NCBI GenBank assembly: GCA_963738545.1
Contig: CAVTXA010000007.1
Span: 434,001 to 498,000 of the forward strand
Source of the DNA: Bog-756 sp963738545
Lineage (GTDB): Bacteria; Actinomycetota; Acidimicrobiia; Acidimicrobiales; RAAP-2
Reading direction: 5' to 3'
DNA: 64,000 nucleotides
Part shown: one piece after another, positions 44,379 to 54,691 of the stretch
Position numbering within the stretch: the stretch's first letter is position 1
How the letters are laid out: each line of letters opens with the position of its first letter
Program-made: the position numbers and the translations under genes
The notes under the pieces: generated by a model
What the model saw: the letters and a program-made list of their open reading frames with translations, nothing else
Told to the model about the DNA's origin: nothing
The model's database searches: none

Positions 44379-46010
44379 TCACGTGCCCGAACAGTCTTGA
44401 CGGGACTTCAGGGGTACATAGACGCCCGTGGAAATACCCGAGATCTTCGAAACTCTCACCAAGCGATACTTGCCGCCAAGTACTAACTTCTCAGGAGCTG
44501 TGTCGAATGTCGCAATGAGTGCGGGGTTGTCCTCCAAAATAATTCGACCCACGGGCGATGTTGGCGTCAATAGATTCGGATCCACCACACCAACATTTGT
44601 CTTAAGAGATGCGGGACTTCCTCGAGCTACCGCTCGGCTAGTGAGGCCTCGAAGGTCAAGTATTCTCAAGTCCTGTCGAGTGAAGCCTAGGTAAGATACC
44701 TCGGAAGTCGCCACGAGTTGCCCTGAATGTAGACACCGGACCAAGCCGGGTAGTGCTAGCCAAATCTGAGCGAAGCCAGCATCCTCACCCGATCCGAGAA
44801 TCGATCTGTCGTCGATGCCGCTGAGTTCCCAAACCGGTGAATGAATAAGGATGAGCGGGAAGAAGGAAGACACCACGAGTGCACAGGCTGCTACTGCGGC
44901 AATCTTGCGAGCAAAGCGGCGACCGAATCGCATTGAGAGGTCGGCCAACATCACTACACCGAGGAGTTCGATGAGGACCAATGGAATCGCGGCAGGTGCT
45001 AGGAATCGACCCCCTCCCATCCAATCCCCACCGGACTTCAGGATGAATACCGTCTGGGCTGCGACGACAGCAATGAGATAACCGGCACGCGGCATGCGCT
45101 TCACAATGAAGAGAATCCCCAGGCACAGGAGCGCAACTTGCACCATCAGGAGCAGGTCAGAAGCAACATGCGAACCCGCTGGAGGACTCAATATTCCGGG
45201 CTGTGGTGAACCAATCAGATAGTGAAATCCGCGAGGTATCGCATCCCTCAGAGTCATATCCTTTGCGTAGTATGTGTTTGGGAGTGCATCACCGAAGTAC
45301 AGGACACCTACGGCAACTAGTCCGAGAGAACCCAACAAAGCACCGCTCACCCAGGCAATCCGCTGCCATGGCCGAAGTTGGCTCTCGATCAGCAGACCCG
45401 CTGCAGCTATAGCGGCAATAGCTAACAGCGCATCAGGACGCGCCAGGACGGCGGCAAAAGCGAACGTAACAAGAGTCAACGGCTGCCTAGTTGGGCCACT
45501 GAGGACCAGCCTTCGCAAGAGTGCAATGAGAAGCCACATCGTCAACGTTGTTTCGAGGCCGTTGCTTGACGAGAAGGCCAGAATCCAACTTGTGCTGACA
45601 GCGACACACCCAGCTCGGCGCGCCCATCGCGGTATGTCAATGCCGTAGATGAGGCGCCCCGCCTCTCGGATCGCCAAAGCACCGAAGAGGACAGATGCCA
45701 GCTTCAGCTTGAAGAAATCGTGGCCTCCCGGTGTCAAATACACAATGACCGCTAGGAAAAGATGGAGTGGACTCGTAAAGCCCTGAACGTGCTGACCCCT
45801 GTTGAAGACGGCCCCTAATCCATGGACGATATTCGCGGCATACCGCAGCGTGATGAACGGGTCGTCGACGCTAGCTGAAAATGTGGATGTTACTGCCGCA
45901 AGAAAAGGCAGATAGAGGAAACATGACACCTCAAACGCATCTGGCTTGCCAACTCGTCTCTGACGGCGATGCGAGGGCGGGTGTTGGTACCGTACGACGT
46001 CTACCGACAT
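44379..46010 (-). CDS. GT-C type glycosyltransferase, multi-pass membrane protein
   Basis: A 543-residue membrane protein with about ten helices. The N-terminal segment FSASVDDPFITLRYAANIVHGLGAVFNRGQHVQGFTSPLHLFL fits GT-C enzymes that use lipid-phosphate sugar donors (the AftB-like group): Asp-Asp in the first loop and a GFTSPLH motif. The C-terminal 130 residues lie outside the membrane. It is the leftmost gene of a minus-strand glycan island, with visibly lower GC and more A/T-ending codons than the regions on both sides. The precise sugar is unknown. Confidence 0.75.
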   Translation of the reverse strand: MSVDVVRYQHPPSHRRQRRVGKPDAFEVSCFLYLPFLAAVTSTFSASVDDPFITLRYAANIVHGLGAVFNRGQHVQGFTSPLHLFLAVIVYLTPGGHDFFKLKLASVLFGALAIREAGRLIYGIDIPRWARRAGCVAVSTSWILAFSSSNGLETTLTMWLLIALLRRLVLSGPTRQPLTLVTFAFAAVLARPDALLAIAAIAAAGLLIESQLRPWQRIAWVSGALLGSLGLVAVGVLYFGDALPNTYYAKDMTLRDAIPRGFHYLIGSPQPGILSPPAGSHVASDLLLMVQVALLCLGILFIVKRMPRAGYLIAVVAAQTVFILKSGGDWMGGGRFLAPAAIPLVLIELLGVVMLADLSMRFGRRFARKIAAVAACALVVSSFFPLILIHSPVWELSGIDDRSILGSGEDAGFAQIWLALPGLVRCLHSGQLVATSEVSYLGFTRQDLRILDLRGLTSRAVARGSPASLKTNVGVVDPNLLTPTSPVGRIILEDNPALIATFDTAPEKLVLGGKYRLVRVSKISGISTGVYVPLKSRQDCSGT

Positions 46011-46200
46011 CCAGCCACGCCCGACTCCCCTCCAGATTGAAGGGTCCGCCTTGCGACCGTTCTCAGAGGGACAGCGAGGTCCGCATGCGGGGATTCTCTG
46101 GCGATCACCGAAACATCATTACAGTGCATAACCTCGATGTCGGCGATCCTGGAAGAGGCGAGCCAGAACCACCCAGACTCCGATCCTCCTCGCCTGCTCC

Positions 46201-46254
46201 CTGACTGGCTGACTGGCTGACTGGCTGACTGGCTGACTGGCTGACTGGCTGACT
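46201..46254. repeat. Octanucleotide tandem repeat (CTGACTGG)n, 6.75 copies
   Basis: Six perfect copies and a partial one in the gap between two GT-C genes (46011-46346). The unit is not a multiple of three, but the repeat is intergenic, so changes would alter spacing or promoter geometry rather than reading frame. The rest of the gap has no gene. Confidence 0.9.
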
Positions 46255-46346
46255 CAGACAAGCTCGGCCTCTCCCGCACTGGGTGGATCGGCCCACCGAT
46301 GACTTGGCATGCACCGCAGGAACCATTGTCCTTCAGAAGTAAACCA

Positions 46347-48017
46347 CTAGTTTTGGTGCACAAATTGCAGGGAGCACAGGTGTACACCCTGAGAAATTGG
46401 TCCGACAGCGGCAGAGAAGGTCCGGCAGCTCCCAGGAGTCACCTTCAGGCCATAGCGGCCCCAAGAGGAAGCGTCTTCAGTAACAAGTGCTGAGTCTGAG
46501 GAGTAGCCGGTGGTCGGATCGGTGAAGAGCAGGTAGATGTGATCGAATTGCTTTAACTGCTTGCTGATGACCGATCGGAACGCCGGCGTCGAAGTGACCG
46601 TGAACTCGGTTCTGATGAACAGGTCGTCCGATGGGAAATAGGGAATCAGGTAAGCATTTGGATTGAACCCGACCATGACGAATGCCGCCTTCTCGGTGGT
46701 GACAGGACGAGGAACGGACACCCTGAAATAGTGCGCTGTCCATGTCGGCCGCTGGGCATAGCCGACCCGTTCGGTTGCGAGCGTTACCGCAACCAGCACT
46801 GCAAATCCGATAGCTCCGACCTTGCGAGGTGCTAAATCTTGGAACAACCGTCGCCCAGTCAGAAATATTAGGAGAAAGGCCAGCATTTCCACCGGGACGA
46901 TGTACCGATAGATCCCGAATTCGACGACCCACACAAAATAACTGACGACAGCGAACGTCATCAGCAACCTCTCGGGATCGGATCGGAAGAGTGGCTTCCA
47001 GGCGCCGGTCCTGACGGAGCGCCACACGCCCTTGATCAGTAAAAGGATGAGGAGGGTTTCTAGTACAGGGCCGCTCAACTCCCGAAATGGTCCTAATCCC
47101 ACCCGGTCCGGATGCACTGTCCAGTAGAAGGGATAGAAAAGGATCTGGACAATGCCGTGAGGCTTGGATGTCGGATCCGTATTTGACGTCAGCGACGCGA
47201 ATTTAGAATGAAATACTTGATTCATGTAGGGGAAGATCGGATTCCCAAACTTCGCCGTCATCTCGTAGCCCCACCATCCGTAGGAGATCAGTAACCCAAC
47301 GATCAAGCCGGCCCCGGCTATGGCTGTCACCCTTAGACGCATGAGCACCGGTCCGGCCAGACTCGCGAATCCGATAACCAGTCCTACGGCAAGGGGGATG
47401 CCGGAGAGCTTCAGTCCCGCGGCGATCCCGGCAACGACGCCGGCTAAGACCACTCCTCCTGCCGACGCTGTTGGACGACGCGACAGGCGCATGGCTCGCC
47501 GACTCTGACCACCGCCAGGGTCGACAGGGGACGAACTCACTGCCCGGAGGGCGAGATAGACCGAAGCCAGTACCAGTGGAGCCGTGAGGGTGTCTCCCAT
47601 GATGGTTCCGAGCTCAGTAATTGCCACTGACGTGAACATGCCCAGTCCGGCTAGCAGCAGTGCCAGAAGCCTGCTTGCGACAAATCTCCTGGCGATCAGG
47701 TAAAGCAGTGGGAAGGACAAGCTCTGAACGAGCGCTATGGCGGCACCGACGCCCCAGGAAGGGAGGTCTCGAACCCCGAAGTAGAACGGAATGTCGATGA
47801 GCGGGTTGTAGTAGGTCTGGAGGTATGCCGGAGCAATGTCACGCATGTGGTTCACCAGCAACCAGTACGGATCGAAGAAGTGGTAGTTGAGTAGATCGAA
47901 GTCAACATCCTGACCCAAGTGATGGCCAACCAAGAGGTATGCGAATGAAAAAAGGATGAAGACGACACCGACCGCCCATCGTCTGAATGTCTCAGTCCGG
48001 AGTCTCTCGAATCTCAT
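46347..48017 (-). CDS. GT-C type membrane glycosyltransferase-like protein
   Basis: A 556-residue protein with about ten helices. The N-terminal part has LGQDVDFDLLNYHFFDPYWLLVNHMRDIAPAYLQTYYNPLIDIPFYFGV: an acidic first extracytoplasmic loop as in GT-C proteins. A 90-residue extracytoplasmic C-terminal domain has several cysteines. The donor and acceptor are unknown. GGAGG lies six bases before the ATG, which overlaps the stop of the upstream small gene as ATGA. The GC content is low compared with genes at the window ends. Confidence 0.7.
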   Translation of the reverse strand: MRFERLRTETFRRWAVGVVFILFSFAYLLVGHHLGQDVDFDLLNYHFFDPYWLLVNHMRDIAPAYLQTYYNPLIDIPFYFGVRDLPSWGVGAAIALVQSLSFPLLYLIARRFVASRLLALLLAGLGMFTSVAITELGTIMGDTLTAPLVLASVYLALRAVSSSPVDPGGGQSRRAMRLSRRPTASAGGVVLAGVVAGIAAGLKLSGIPLAVGLVIGFASLAGPVLMRLRVTAIAGAGLIVGLLISYGWWGYEMTAKFGNPIFPYMNQVFHSKFASLTSNTDPTSKPHGIVQILFYPFYWTVHPDRVGLGPFRELSGPVLETLLILLLIKGVWRSVRTGAWKPLFRSDPERLLMTFAVVSYFVWVVEFGIYRYIVPVEMLAFLLIFLTGRRLFQDLAPRKVGAIGFAVLVAVTLATERVGYAQRPTWTAHYFRVSVPRPVTTEKAAFVMVGFNPNAYLIPYFPSDDLFIRTEFTVTSTPAFRSVISKQLKQFDHIYLLFTDPTTGYSSDSALVTEDASSWGRYGLKVTPGSCRTFSAAVGPISQGVHLCSLQFVHQN

Positions 48018-48247
48018 GTATCCTCCGGATTGGCACGACTGGCGAGCCTCGGTCGATGAAGCTTGGGAAACCGCAATCGCCTGTGATCGCTGACCCAGCT
48101 CTTCTTGCTGTCACGTACATCTTCGATTGGAGATGCAGACTGCCTCACTTGTTCGTACCGGCGAAAAGCCAGGCCTAGCGCAAACTCCTTCCGTAGAATG
48201 GCGAGGTCAGGCGCAACCCAAGGCACAAGGTGCTCGTCGAAATTCAT
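48014..48247 (-). CDS. 77-residue protein coupled at both ends to GT-C genes
   Basis: A 77-residue protein starting with MNFDEHLVPWVAPDLAILRKEF. Its ATG overlaps the stop of the upstream GT-C gene as ATGA, and its own TGA overlaps the start of the downstream GT-C gene as ATGA. Such double overlap is strong evidence that it is translated. The sequence is basic and helical with no signal peptide or membrane helix. The family is not recognised; it could be a remnant of a longer gene. It may serve as an accessory subunit of the two membrane enzymes, but that is inference. Confidence 0.5.
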   Translation of the reverse strand: MNFDEHLVPWVAPDLAILRKEFALGLAFRRYEQVRQSASPIEDVRDSKKSWVSDHRRLRFPKLHRPRLASRANPEDT

Positions 48248-50245
48248 CGACCACGGGTGTAAATACCCAGGGTTCCACACGAAGAGGACTGTACTGACGT
48301 CGGTCTGTACCCTTGCCGCACCAAGGGACCGGCCTTAACCGAAACCCGAGTTTTGGAATCCCCGGATACGAGGACGACGTCCGGCATTGGTCCCGATCCA
48401 GACTTCAACCTTGCCGATGGACCGTTTACCAAGAGCGGAAGCACGCGAACGGGTCCTCCATGGGCCTGCTGACTCAGGAGTGCCCATAGCGGATATTCAA
48501 AATCGTCCGGTTTGGATACATAACCCAGCACCCGTTGATGCGCACGGAACACCTCATCGACTACCTGATGATAGGGCCCTTCAAAGCCCGGACACCATCG
48601 GAAATATTGCGCCGAACGTGACTGGGCAAGATAGTTGTACGGACCATCGGTCAAAGGTTTCCCGGCATCGCTGATCAATTCCCGAGGCATCATCTGCGCG
48701 GTGATCCCAACGAGGACCAATGCCAGCGCCATCACCACGATCTTTCTTGTTACTGCCGCGAATGTGATAGCGACGCAAGTGAGAAGCGGGTAGAGGGCCA
48801 TCAGCTGAAAACGAGCACCCCACGGCTGCCACTTCAACATCACAAGGATCAATACCAAAGAGGCAAGTGCGCTCAGAGCGAACGGCAGAAACGCCTGCCC
48901 GGGGGTCTTGATTCTGTTCCGAACACTGGGAACAAGCAGTAGTGCACCGGCGGCGATCAGAGCAAGGTAGGCAATCAGATCACCCGAGCCGTCCTCGGAC
49001 GGCGTTGACCCCACAACCGGCCAGGTGGTTGTAAATCCAACGTCAGGATTGACTCGATCCCAGCCGAGCGTTCGGGCCAGTGAAGACTCGACATTGAACA
49101 CATGCACGTTCTCGGCATTGCTCAGCGTGTCGACATTGAGGAGGAGGCTCTCGGCTGCGATTGTTGCCAGATCTCCGGGCGAAAATGTTGAGACATTCAC
49201 ACCGCTCGAGGGTCCACTGGGGTTCCCATAGAGCTGCATGTTCCGGAAGGTCATGGGTAGCGTGACCACGACGCAGAGGGCGACGGCAACCACTCCCCAT
49301 CGCAGCGCTTCGCCCAGCGGCCACTGCCGTTGCCATGCCATGATTGCCAAAGTCGCTCCCAAGGGAATGAGCGAGAGAAGTGCGTCCTCCTTTGTCACGA
49401 TGGCGAGGCCGGCAGAAAGCGCCAAGAGCAAGAGGAGGGGTACCTCGAGCCTCTCTTTCATCCAGATGATTGCTGCCAGGTAGTACGACGTCATGACAAG
49501 GGAAGCCACCACAAGGTCCGTCTGCGCCGTCGTCGACTGCAGGATGGCCACGGGAAGCGTGGAGGCCAAGAAGAGACCCCAGATGCCAGCCCTTCTGGTA
49601 CCTGCCATCTGGCGGTGCGAGTCCGGCTACCAACAGGCTCGACATCGCGTAAGCAAGGAATTGCGGTATGAACACGAACCGATCGCTGCCGTCAAGGATC
49701 AGTGACTGTGTGGTGAAGTACTCGGCGAGACGACCGTTGTACAACTGCTTGGAGATGTTCGTCGGATAGTTGTTGACGTTATGATTCGTGGCCCACACGG
49801 CTGCCCGGGTCAGGTGGTAGTTCATGGCGTCCTGATTGTTCGGGGCCGCCACCGTGCCGAGCCAGAATAGAAACACGAGGAGCATTAAGAAGAGAACGAC
49901 GGGGAGTACGACCGAAAGCGAAGAGCGCACGGTCATTTTGGCATGGCCACGGGCGACAGTCGGCCGGAAGACGAACGCCGCGACCGAGGTGGCGACGAGC
50001 GAGACCAACCACCAACAGAGCAGCGGTACACGGGTCAAGGCATTGAACAGACCTAGGACCTCAGCGGCGGTCAGACCGTTTAGCAGGTACAGGATGTAGC
50101 CCACTGCTGCTGACGTGATCCACGTGCCGAAACCGTTGGGAGCCCTCAGCCACCGCACCGCGACAGCCCGCACGGCAAACACCCAGCTGACCAGGGCAAG
50201 GGGCAGGAGTAAGGACAATCCGGACAGCTGGCTACCTATCTGCAC
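48244..50245 (-). CDS. GT-C type membrane protein, frameshifted
   Basis: About 667 residues when joined. The N-terminal part (50245 to about 49615) has LGTVAAPNNQDAMNYHLTRAAVWATNHNVNNYPTNISKQLYNGRLAEYFTTQSLIL, a GT39-like first loop with an acidic residue. The second part (about 49608 to 48244) continues with helices and a short extracytoplasmic tail. The switch occurs at CTCGCACCGCC near 49612, where one base too many moves the frame; the two parts then join as ...VAGLARQMAGTRRAGIWGLFLAST. The stop overlaps the 77-residue gene as ATGA. The GTG start is weakly supported. It probably adds a sugar to a lipid-linked or surface glycan. Confidence 0.65.
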
Positions 50246-50558
50246 GATATGCCCGCACTTCGGAAAATGACGGGTTTGGCATGAGGTGCCCAGTGCTCAT
50301 CCTGCGTACGCGATAGCCCATTCTTCGATTGCATCAGGCTGGCGAGCGAGAGAAGTCGGATCATAGAGAAGGGGGCCTATCGACATACCCAGGGGGCAAC
50401 CAGTTGTGGCGGCCAGCAATTTGGCCAAAACTCCAGACGCCCGCCAGTCACTACCTTCTCGGTTAGCGCCAAGTCGATCACGATACCCGCTAACTGGCGG
50501 ATAGTCCTGGCAGGAAGGGCCGTAGCGAGAACCCGTCGCCCCGGAGGGTCAACCTTCC
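50246..50558. other. Intergenic region with two inverted repeats
   Basis: About 310 bases with no gene. GGCCA (50411-50415) can pair with TGGCC (50422-50426), and CCGCCAGT (50441-50448) with ACTGGCGG (50493-50500) over a 44-base loop. These may form terminator or leader structures for the minus-strand genes. The boundary between the lower-GC and higher-GC parts of the island lies here. Confidence 0.35.
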
Positions 50559-51862
50559 TCAGGTGATGGCTTCGTCACGTCGTTCGTCCGCACGACTTGC
50601 CAGACTTCCGGTGAGTCGGGTACCGACCTTGCCGGACTCGATTTCCGGATCGGTCGTTCGACGGCGTGTCGCCCATTTCGGGTTCCATAGTCGCCTCCAC
50701 CCAGCCAGCTCACCCTGCACCTGACGGGACGGGACCTCCCCCAGCCGGAGGCGCTTCAGACTGAGGAACGGTTTCTCGACGGCGAACCAGCTGGCCACCG
50801 CCAACACCAGTGAGATGGCTATCGCCATCGTCACGTAGGGGACATATCCCCAGCGGTAGACGCCGTAGAGGGCCAGCAACTGCTCCACGGGGAAGGCATA
50901 GATGTACATCCCGTAGGAAAAGTCTCCGTGTTTGTCGAACTTCGACATAGGAAGTCGTATGGCCAGCCAGAGCACGAGATAGGCCCACGCCACCTGACCG
51001 ACGCCGACGTAGAGATCGGTCCTCATGCCGACGACGAACACCACGGCGGCCACGACCGCCAGGGTGTTGGACATGGGAACCTTGTCCCGGTAGAGGTAGA
51101 ACAGCATGCCGATGGAGAAGATGAACGCCAGGCGGGCCATATTCGGGTCGCCAATGAGTGGCCAACCGTGGAGCCGAGTCGGGTGCAGGGTGTCCTGTAG
51201 CTGAGCTACCCAGAAGAACAACGCGATGACGACAACGGAAATTTGTGCCCGCCACATCAGTCCCAGCGTGCCGACAACCGCCACACCGATGTAGCACTTG
51301 AACTCATAGATGAGCGTCCACAGCGATCCGTCGAAGGCCTGGGGATACCCACTGTGCTGGTACGGCGTGCTGGAGAGCAGACCGTCGATGTTGTACTGAT
51401 GCATGTACAGCAGGGCGTTGTTGCGGAGGTAGTTCCAGGGAGATTCGACACCACCGTTGAAATAGCCGTGCAGGGTGTGGAACTCGTAGTGATAGGCGAT
51501 CGGAGCGAAGACCAACACCGTCACAAGGAGACAGACCCAAAAACCCGGGAAGATCCGGAGCACCCGTTTCCAGACGTAACGAACCGCGGGTTGGAATCGA
51601 AGAAGCTCTTCGTGACCAGATATCCGCTGACCACGAAAAACCCAGCCACAGCCAAACCACCGAGGCTCTCCTGGCCGTTCGTCCACCCCCACATGGGATC
51701 GGTTCCCCCGTGGAACCCCCCCAGGGGAAAAGAGTGGTCGATGAGGACCATGACCGCGAACACCATCCGCAGGAAACCGAGGCTGTTCCGTCGAGGATCG
51801 AACTCCCCTTCGATGGTCCCCGACAACACGGGCGCCTCGGGTTCGTGACCGACGTCGGTCAT
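50559..51862 (-). CDS. Acyltransferase 3 (OafA/YrhL-like), frameshifted
   Basis: A membrane O-acyltransferase that acetylates surface sugars or lipids. The N-terminal part reads FDPRRNSLGFLRMVFAVMVLIDHSFPLGGFHGG, with the catalytic histidine in DHSFP, and VSGYLVTKSFFDSNP. After about 51592 the frame changes; the rest of the protein (YVWKRVLRIFPGFWVCLLVTVLV, SLWTLIYEFKCYIG, FSYGMYIYAFPVEQLL) continues as a normal acyltransferase 3. One base (a C in AACCCGCGG) appears to be missing. When repaired it has about 433 residues and ten helices. It is part of the glycan island. Confidence 0.75.
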
Positions 51863-51939
51863 CTACCGGAACCCCCGGACGCTGACGCCTTGAGGTTCCC
51901 GACATCTAGATCGCGGAGCGATCCGGAGTAGGTATGCGC

Positions 51940-53721
51940 TCAACCACCTGGCCGGGGTTCTCCTGTTGCACCCCGTGCGATTCGACGTGCGGTGGTTCCG
52001 GCGACCCTGATGGGCTTGGACAGCTTCCAGCTACTCGACCGCCTCATGCTATCCAACTCCCGTCGAGCCGCCTCTGCCGCGTCCTCGAGATGGGCGGCAT
52101 GCTTCTGCCAGTTGGCGACCTCCTTCTGCAGGCGCTCGGCCTCGTTCCGGTAGATCTCGATCCTGGTCCTGTCAGCCTGGATGGCCGACATCGACTGTGG
52201 GGGGAGGAGCAGCGGTTTGGCATCGAGCTTGGCCGTGATGGCCGTCCGAGCCTGGTTCCACTCGTTCTCGGAGTGCACCGAGGTCGAAGAATCACCAACC
52301 TTCCAGCGCCGCCACAGCGCCGTGATCTGACCGGTGTCGACGACACCACACCACAACACCGCCTGCATGAGCACATCCCAGTCCTCGAGCACGGGAAGGC
52401 TCTCATCAAATCGAAGCCCCTGGTGCGTGAAGACCGACCGTGGCACCGCCCACCCGCACGGCGGGGAGTGGTTCTCCCACAGATGGTCGATAACGTCGAA
52501 AGGCTCGGGCCAGCGGCACCGGGGGCGGCTCACCACGTCGTAGCCTGGTCGGTCGCCGCCCCACACGATGGGCTGGACATCCTGTTCGGCCACCGGAGAG
52601 CGCAAGACCTTGCCCGGATGTTTTCGGGCCAACGCACGGAAGGTTTCGATCCAGTGACCGAACACCACGTCGTCATCATCGAGGATGGCCACATACTCCC
52701 CTTGTGCCCGTTCCACGCCGACGGTGAGCGGGCGGGTCCGGCCTCCGCCGTCCACCGGGATCACGGTGACCCGACCTCCGAAGTCCTCGCCGAAGACATC
52801 AGCCAGATATCGAAGATGGGTGAGCGATTCTCGTGGCACATTGTGGGCGAGGAGGAGCACCTCGAAATCCTGGACCGTCTGTGCGGCCAACGACAGCAAG
52901 GCCTCCTGCAGCGTCGCCGGGCGATTCCCCTGGGTGCGCATAAGTACCGTCATGAACGGAGTCCTCTCATCGCTCCGGACGGTGGTCCTTTCAGGCGATG
53001 TGCTCAACGGTGCGTAGGCACGTACGAACTCGTTGATCAGGGCGGCATCAGACGACTGCTCGCGTACGTCAAGCAGCAGATCGTGCAGGGGTGACCCGTC
53101 CTGGAGAACAGCGGCATCGGCGGGAAAATGCTGGTCGCTGATCCGCAGTGGGAAGTCGTTCTTGCCGATCTCGACCCATCCGGTCTGGGTGGTCATCTCG
53201 TGGAGGCGCCCGCTGGAGAAGAAGGATACGTGGGTATCGTCCAACAGGCCGGTCTCTGTCATGTCCCACCGCCCGAGGAGGAGCTTGGCCCCCAGGTCGA
53301 AGTGGGTCACGTTGGGTACGGCAACAACCAGAGGGGCTCCACCTTGCCTGTGGGCCAAATCACCGAAAGCGGTGAGCACCTCGGGCCCGTTGGTGATGTG
53401 CTCCAAGGCGTCGATCATCACGATCGCCGCCAGCCGGCGCTCGGCCAGACGTTTCTCGATGGCCACGACCGTCTCTTCCGGGGACCCGAGGTCGATGACC
53501 TCGGTCTCGAACCCTCGACCGGAGAGGTCACTGAGCCCCTTGGGGTCGACATCGAAACCGACATACGTCATGCCTAAATCCCTGACCGCCTCGGCGATGG
53601 CACCGTAGCCACAACCAACGTCTGCGACCACGCCACCTTCTCCGGCAAACTCTCGCACGAGCGCCATCACATACTGGTAGACCGAGTCGTCGGTGAAGGC
53701 GAATTCGTAACGGTCAGGCAT
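51940..53721 (-). CDS. Bifunctional methyltransferase - GT2 protein with C-terminal coiled coil
   Basis: A 593-residue cytoplasmic protein. Residues about 1-190 form a class I SAM methyltransferase (VVADVGCGYGAIAEAVRDLGMTYVGFDVDP, VMIDALEHI). About 255-455 is a family 2 glycosyltransferase (FMTVLMRTQGNRPATLQEALLSLAAQTVQDFEVLLLAHN, VAILDDDDVVFGHWIE). The C-terminal 100 residues form a coiled coil (YRNEAERLQKEVANWQKHAAHLEDAAEAARRELDSM). Such fusions are seen in glycan polymer loci, where they may modify and extend the chain end. It overlaps the preceding GT2 gene by eight bases. Confidence 0.82.
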   Translation of the reverse strand: MPDRYEFAFTDDSVYQYVMALVREFAGEGGVVADVGCGYGAIAEAVRDLGMTYVGFDVDPKGLSDLSGRGFETEVIDLGSPEETVVAIEKRLAERRLAAIVMIDALEHITNGPEVLTAFGDLAHRQGGAPLVVAVPNVTHFDLGAKLLLGRWDMTETGLLDDTHVSFFSSGRLHEMTTQTGWVEIGKNDFPLRISDQHFPADAAVLQDGSPLHDLLLDVREQSSDAALINEFVRAYAPLSTSPERTTVRSDERTPFMTVLMRTQGNRPATLQEALLSLAAQTVQDFEVLLLAHNVPRESLTHLRYLADVFGEDFGGRVTVIPVDGGGRTRPLTVGVERAQGEYVAILDDDDVVFGHWIETFRALARKHPGKVLRSPVAEQDVQPIVWGGDRPGYDVVSRPRCRWPEPFDVIDHLWENHSPPCGWAVPRSVFTHQGLRFDESLPVLEDWDVLMQAVLWCGVVDTGQITALWRRWKVGDSSTSVHSENEWNQARTAITAKLDAKPLLLPPQSMSAIQADRTRIEIYRNEAERLQKEVANWQKHAAHLEDAAEAARRELDSMRRSSSWKLSKPIRVAGTTARRIARGATGEPRPGG

Positions 53722-54691
53722 CGGCGTACGAGAACCTGTGCTTGGCGAAATCGGTGCCCATGAACTGGGCCACCGATCCTTCCGGGTCCAGCGGCGCAGG
53801 AAGACGGCCTTCCGCTGCCCTCTTTCTGAACTCCGCAGCGGCGTCCCTCTGCAGTTCCATGGTCGACTCTTCCATCTCGAGCGCCCACTTCTCTGCGAGG
53901 TCTGGCCGGGAGTACTTCCAAGCCAGCATCAGAGCCGCCTCAGCCGCGTAGTAGTGCTCGGCGTCTCCCACATGCATGGTGGCATACGTAGTCAGACGCT
54001 TGTCGTGGAAGATCTGGGCGGTCGGCTGGTGGACCACCCGGTAGCCGGCCAACCGGGCACGCCAGCTGAAATCGACATCATCGCAGTAGAGGAAAAACGA
54101 GTCCGCGTCGAACCCCTCAACGACATCGATCACTTCGCTGCGCACCAGGGATCCGGCGGTCGACGCCCAGCTGGTGTCACCCGAGTCCGGGTCGAACGAT
54201 TTGGGGTGCTCCAGGGGGATCTGGCGAGCCTCGATAATGCCGGCGGTGGCATCGCCACTGAGGAGCATCAGCTCCGCGAGCGCAAAGGGACTCAGATAGG
54301 CATCCGGGTTCAGGAAGAGTACGAAATCCTCGGTGAACTCGGTCAGCAGCCGATTGTGGCCACGAGCCGACCCCAGGTTCTCTCCGAAATAGTCGTAGGT
54401 GATGAAATCGATACCCAATGGCTTCATCTGGTCGGAGTACGACTCGACCTGCTCGATGGACATATTCGGCTTGGGGGAGGAGTCACCGAACGCCATGCTC
54501 ACGGAGACATCCGCAGCGTGCTGGTGCAGAACCTCCACGGAATGCTGGAGTCCTCGCAGCAGCCGTTCGATGTCACCAGGAGCGGGTCGGTAGAGCACCG
54601 TCTGGACCCGGACCGTGGGCCCGGTTCGCGACTGTTCTGTCACGGGCGATTCCTCCTCCACATCCGTCTCATTACTCAGCTCCGTGGTCAC
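53714..54691 (-). CDS. Family 2 glycosyltransferase (rhamnosyltransferase-like)
   Basis: A 325-residue protein with GT-A fold. It has TVLYRPAPGDIERLLRGL, a divergent nucleotide-binding core, ENLGSARGHNRLL, FLNPDAYLSPFALAEL as DxD-like region, and FDADSFFLYCDDVDFSWRARLAGYRVVHQPTAQIFHDKR as the family's C-terminal active-site block. The GTG start at 54691 overlaps the epimerase stop as GTGA, and its end overlaps the fusion protein start. The sugar is unknown. An N-terminal extension in a longer frame lacks a start site. Confidence 0.82.
   Translation of the reverse strand: MTTELSNETDVEEESPVTEQSRTGPTVRVQTVLYRPAPGDIERLLRGLQHSVEVLHQHAADVSVSMAFGDSSPKPNMSIEQVESYSDQMKPLGIDFITYDYFGENLGSARGHNRLLTEFTEDFVLFLNPDAYLSPFALAELMLLSGDATAGIIEARQIPLEHPKSFDPDSGDTSWASTAGSLVRSEVIDVVEGFDADSFFLYCDDVDFSWRARLAGYRVVHQPTAQIFHDKRLTTYATMHVGDAEHYYAAEAALMLAWKYSRPDLAEKWALEMEESTMELQRDAAAEFRKRAAEGRLPAPLDPEGSVAQFMGTDFAKHRFSYADA

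Noticed and set aside
46201..46254. CRISPR-like repeat array
   Set aside because: Repeats are eight bases with no spacers, so it is a simple tandem repeat.
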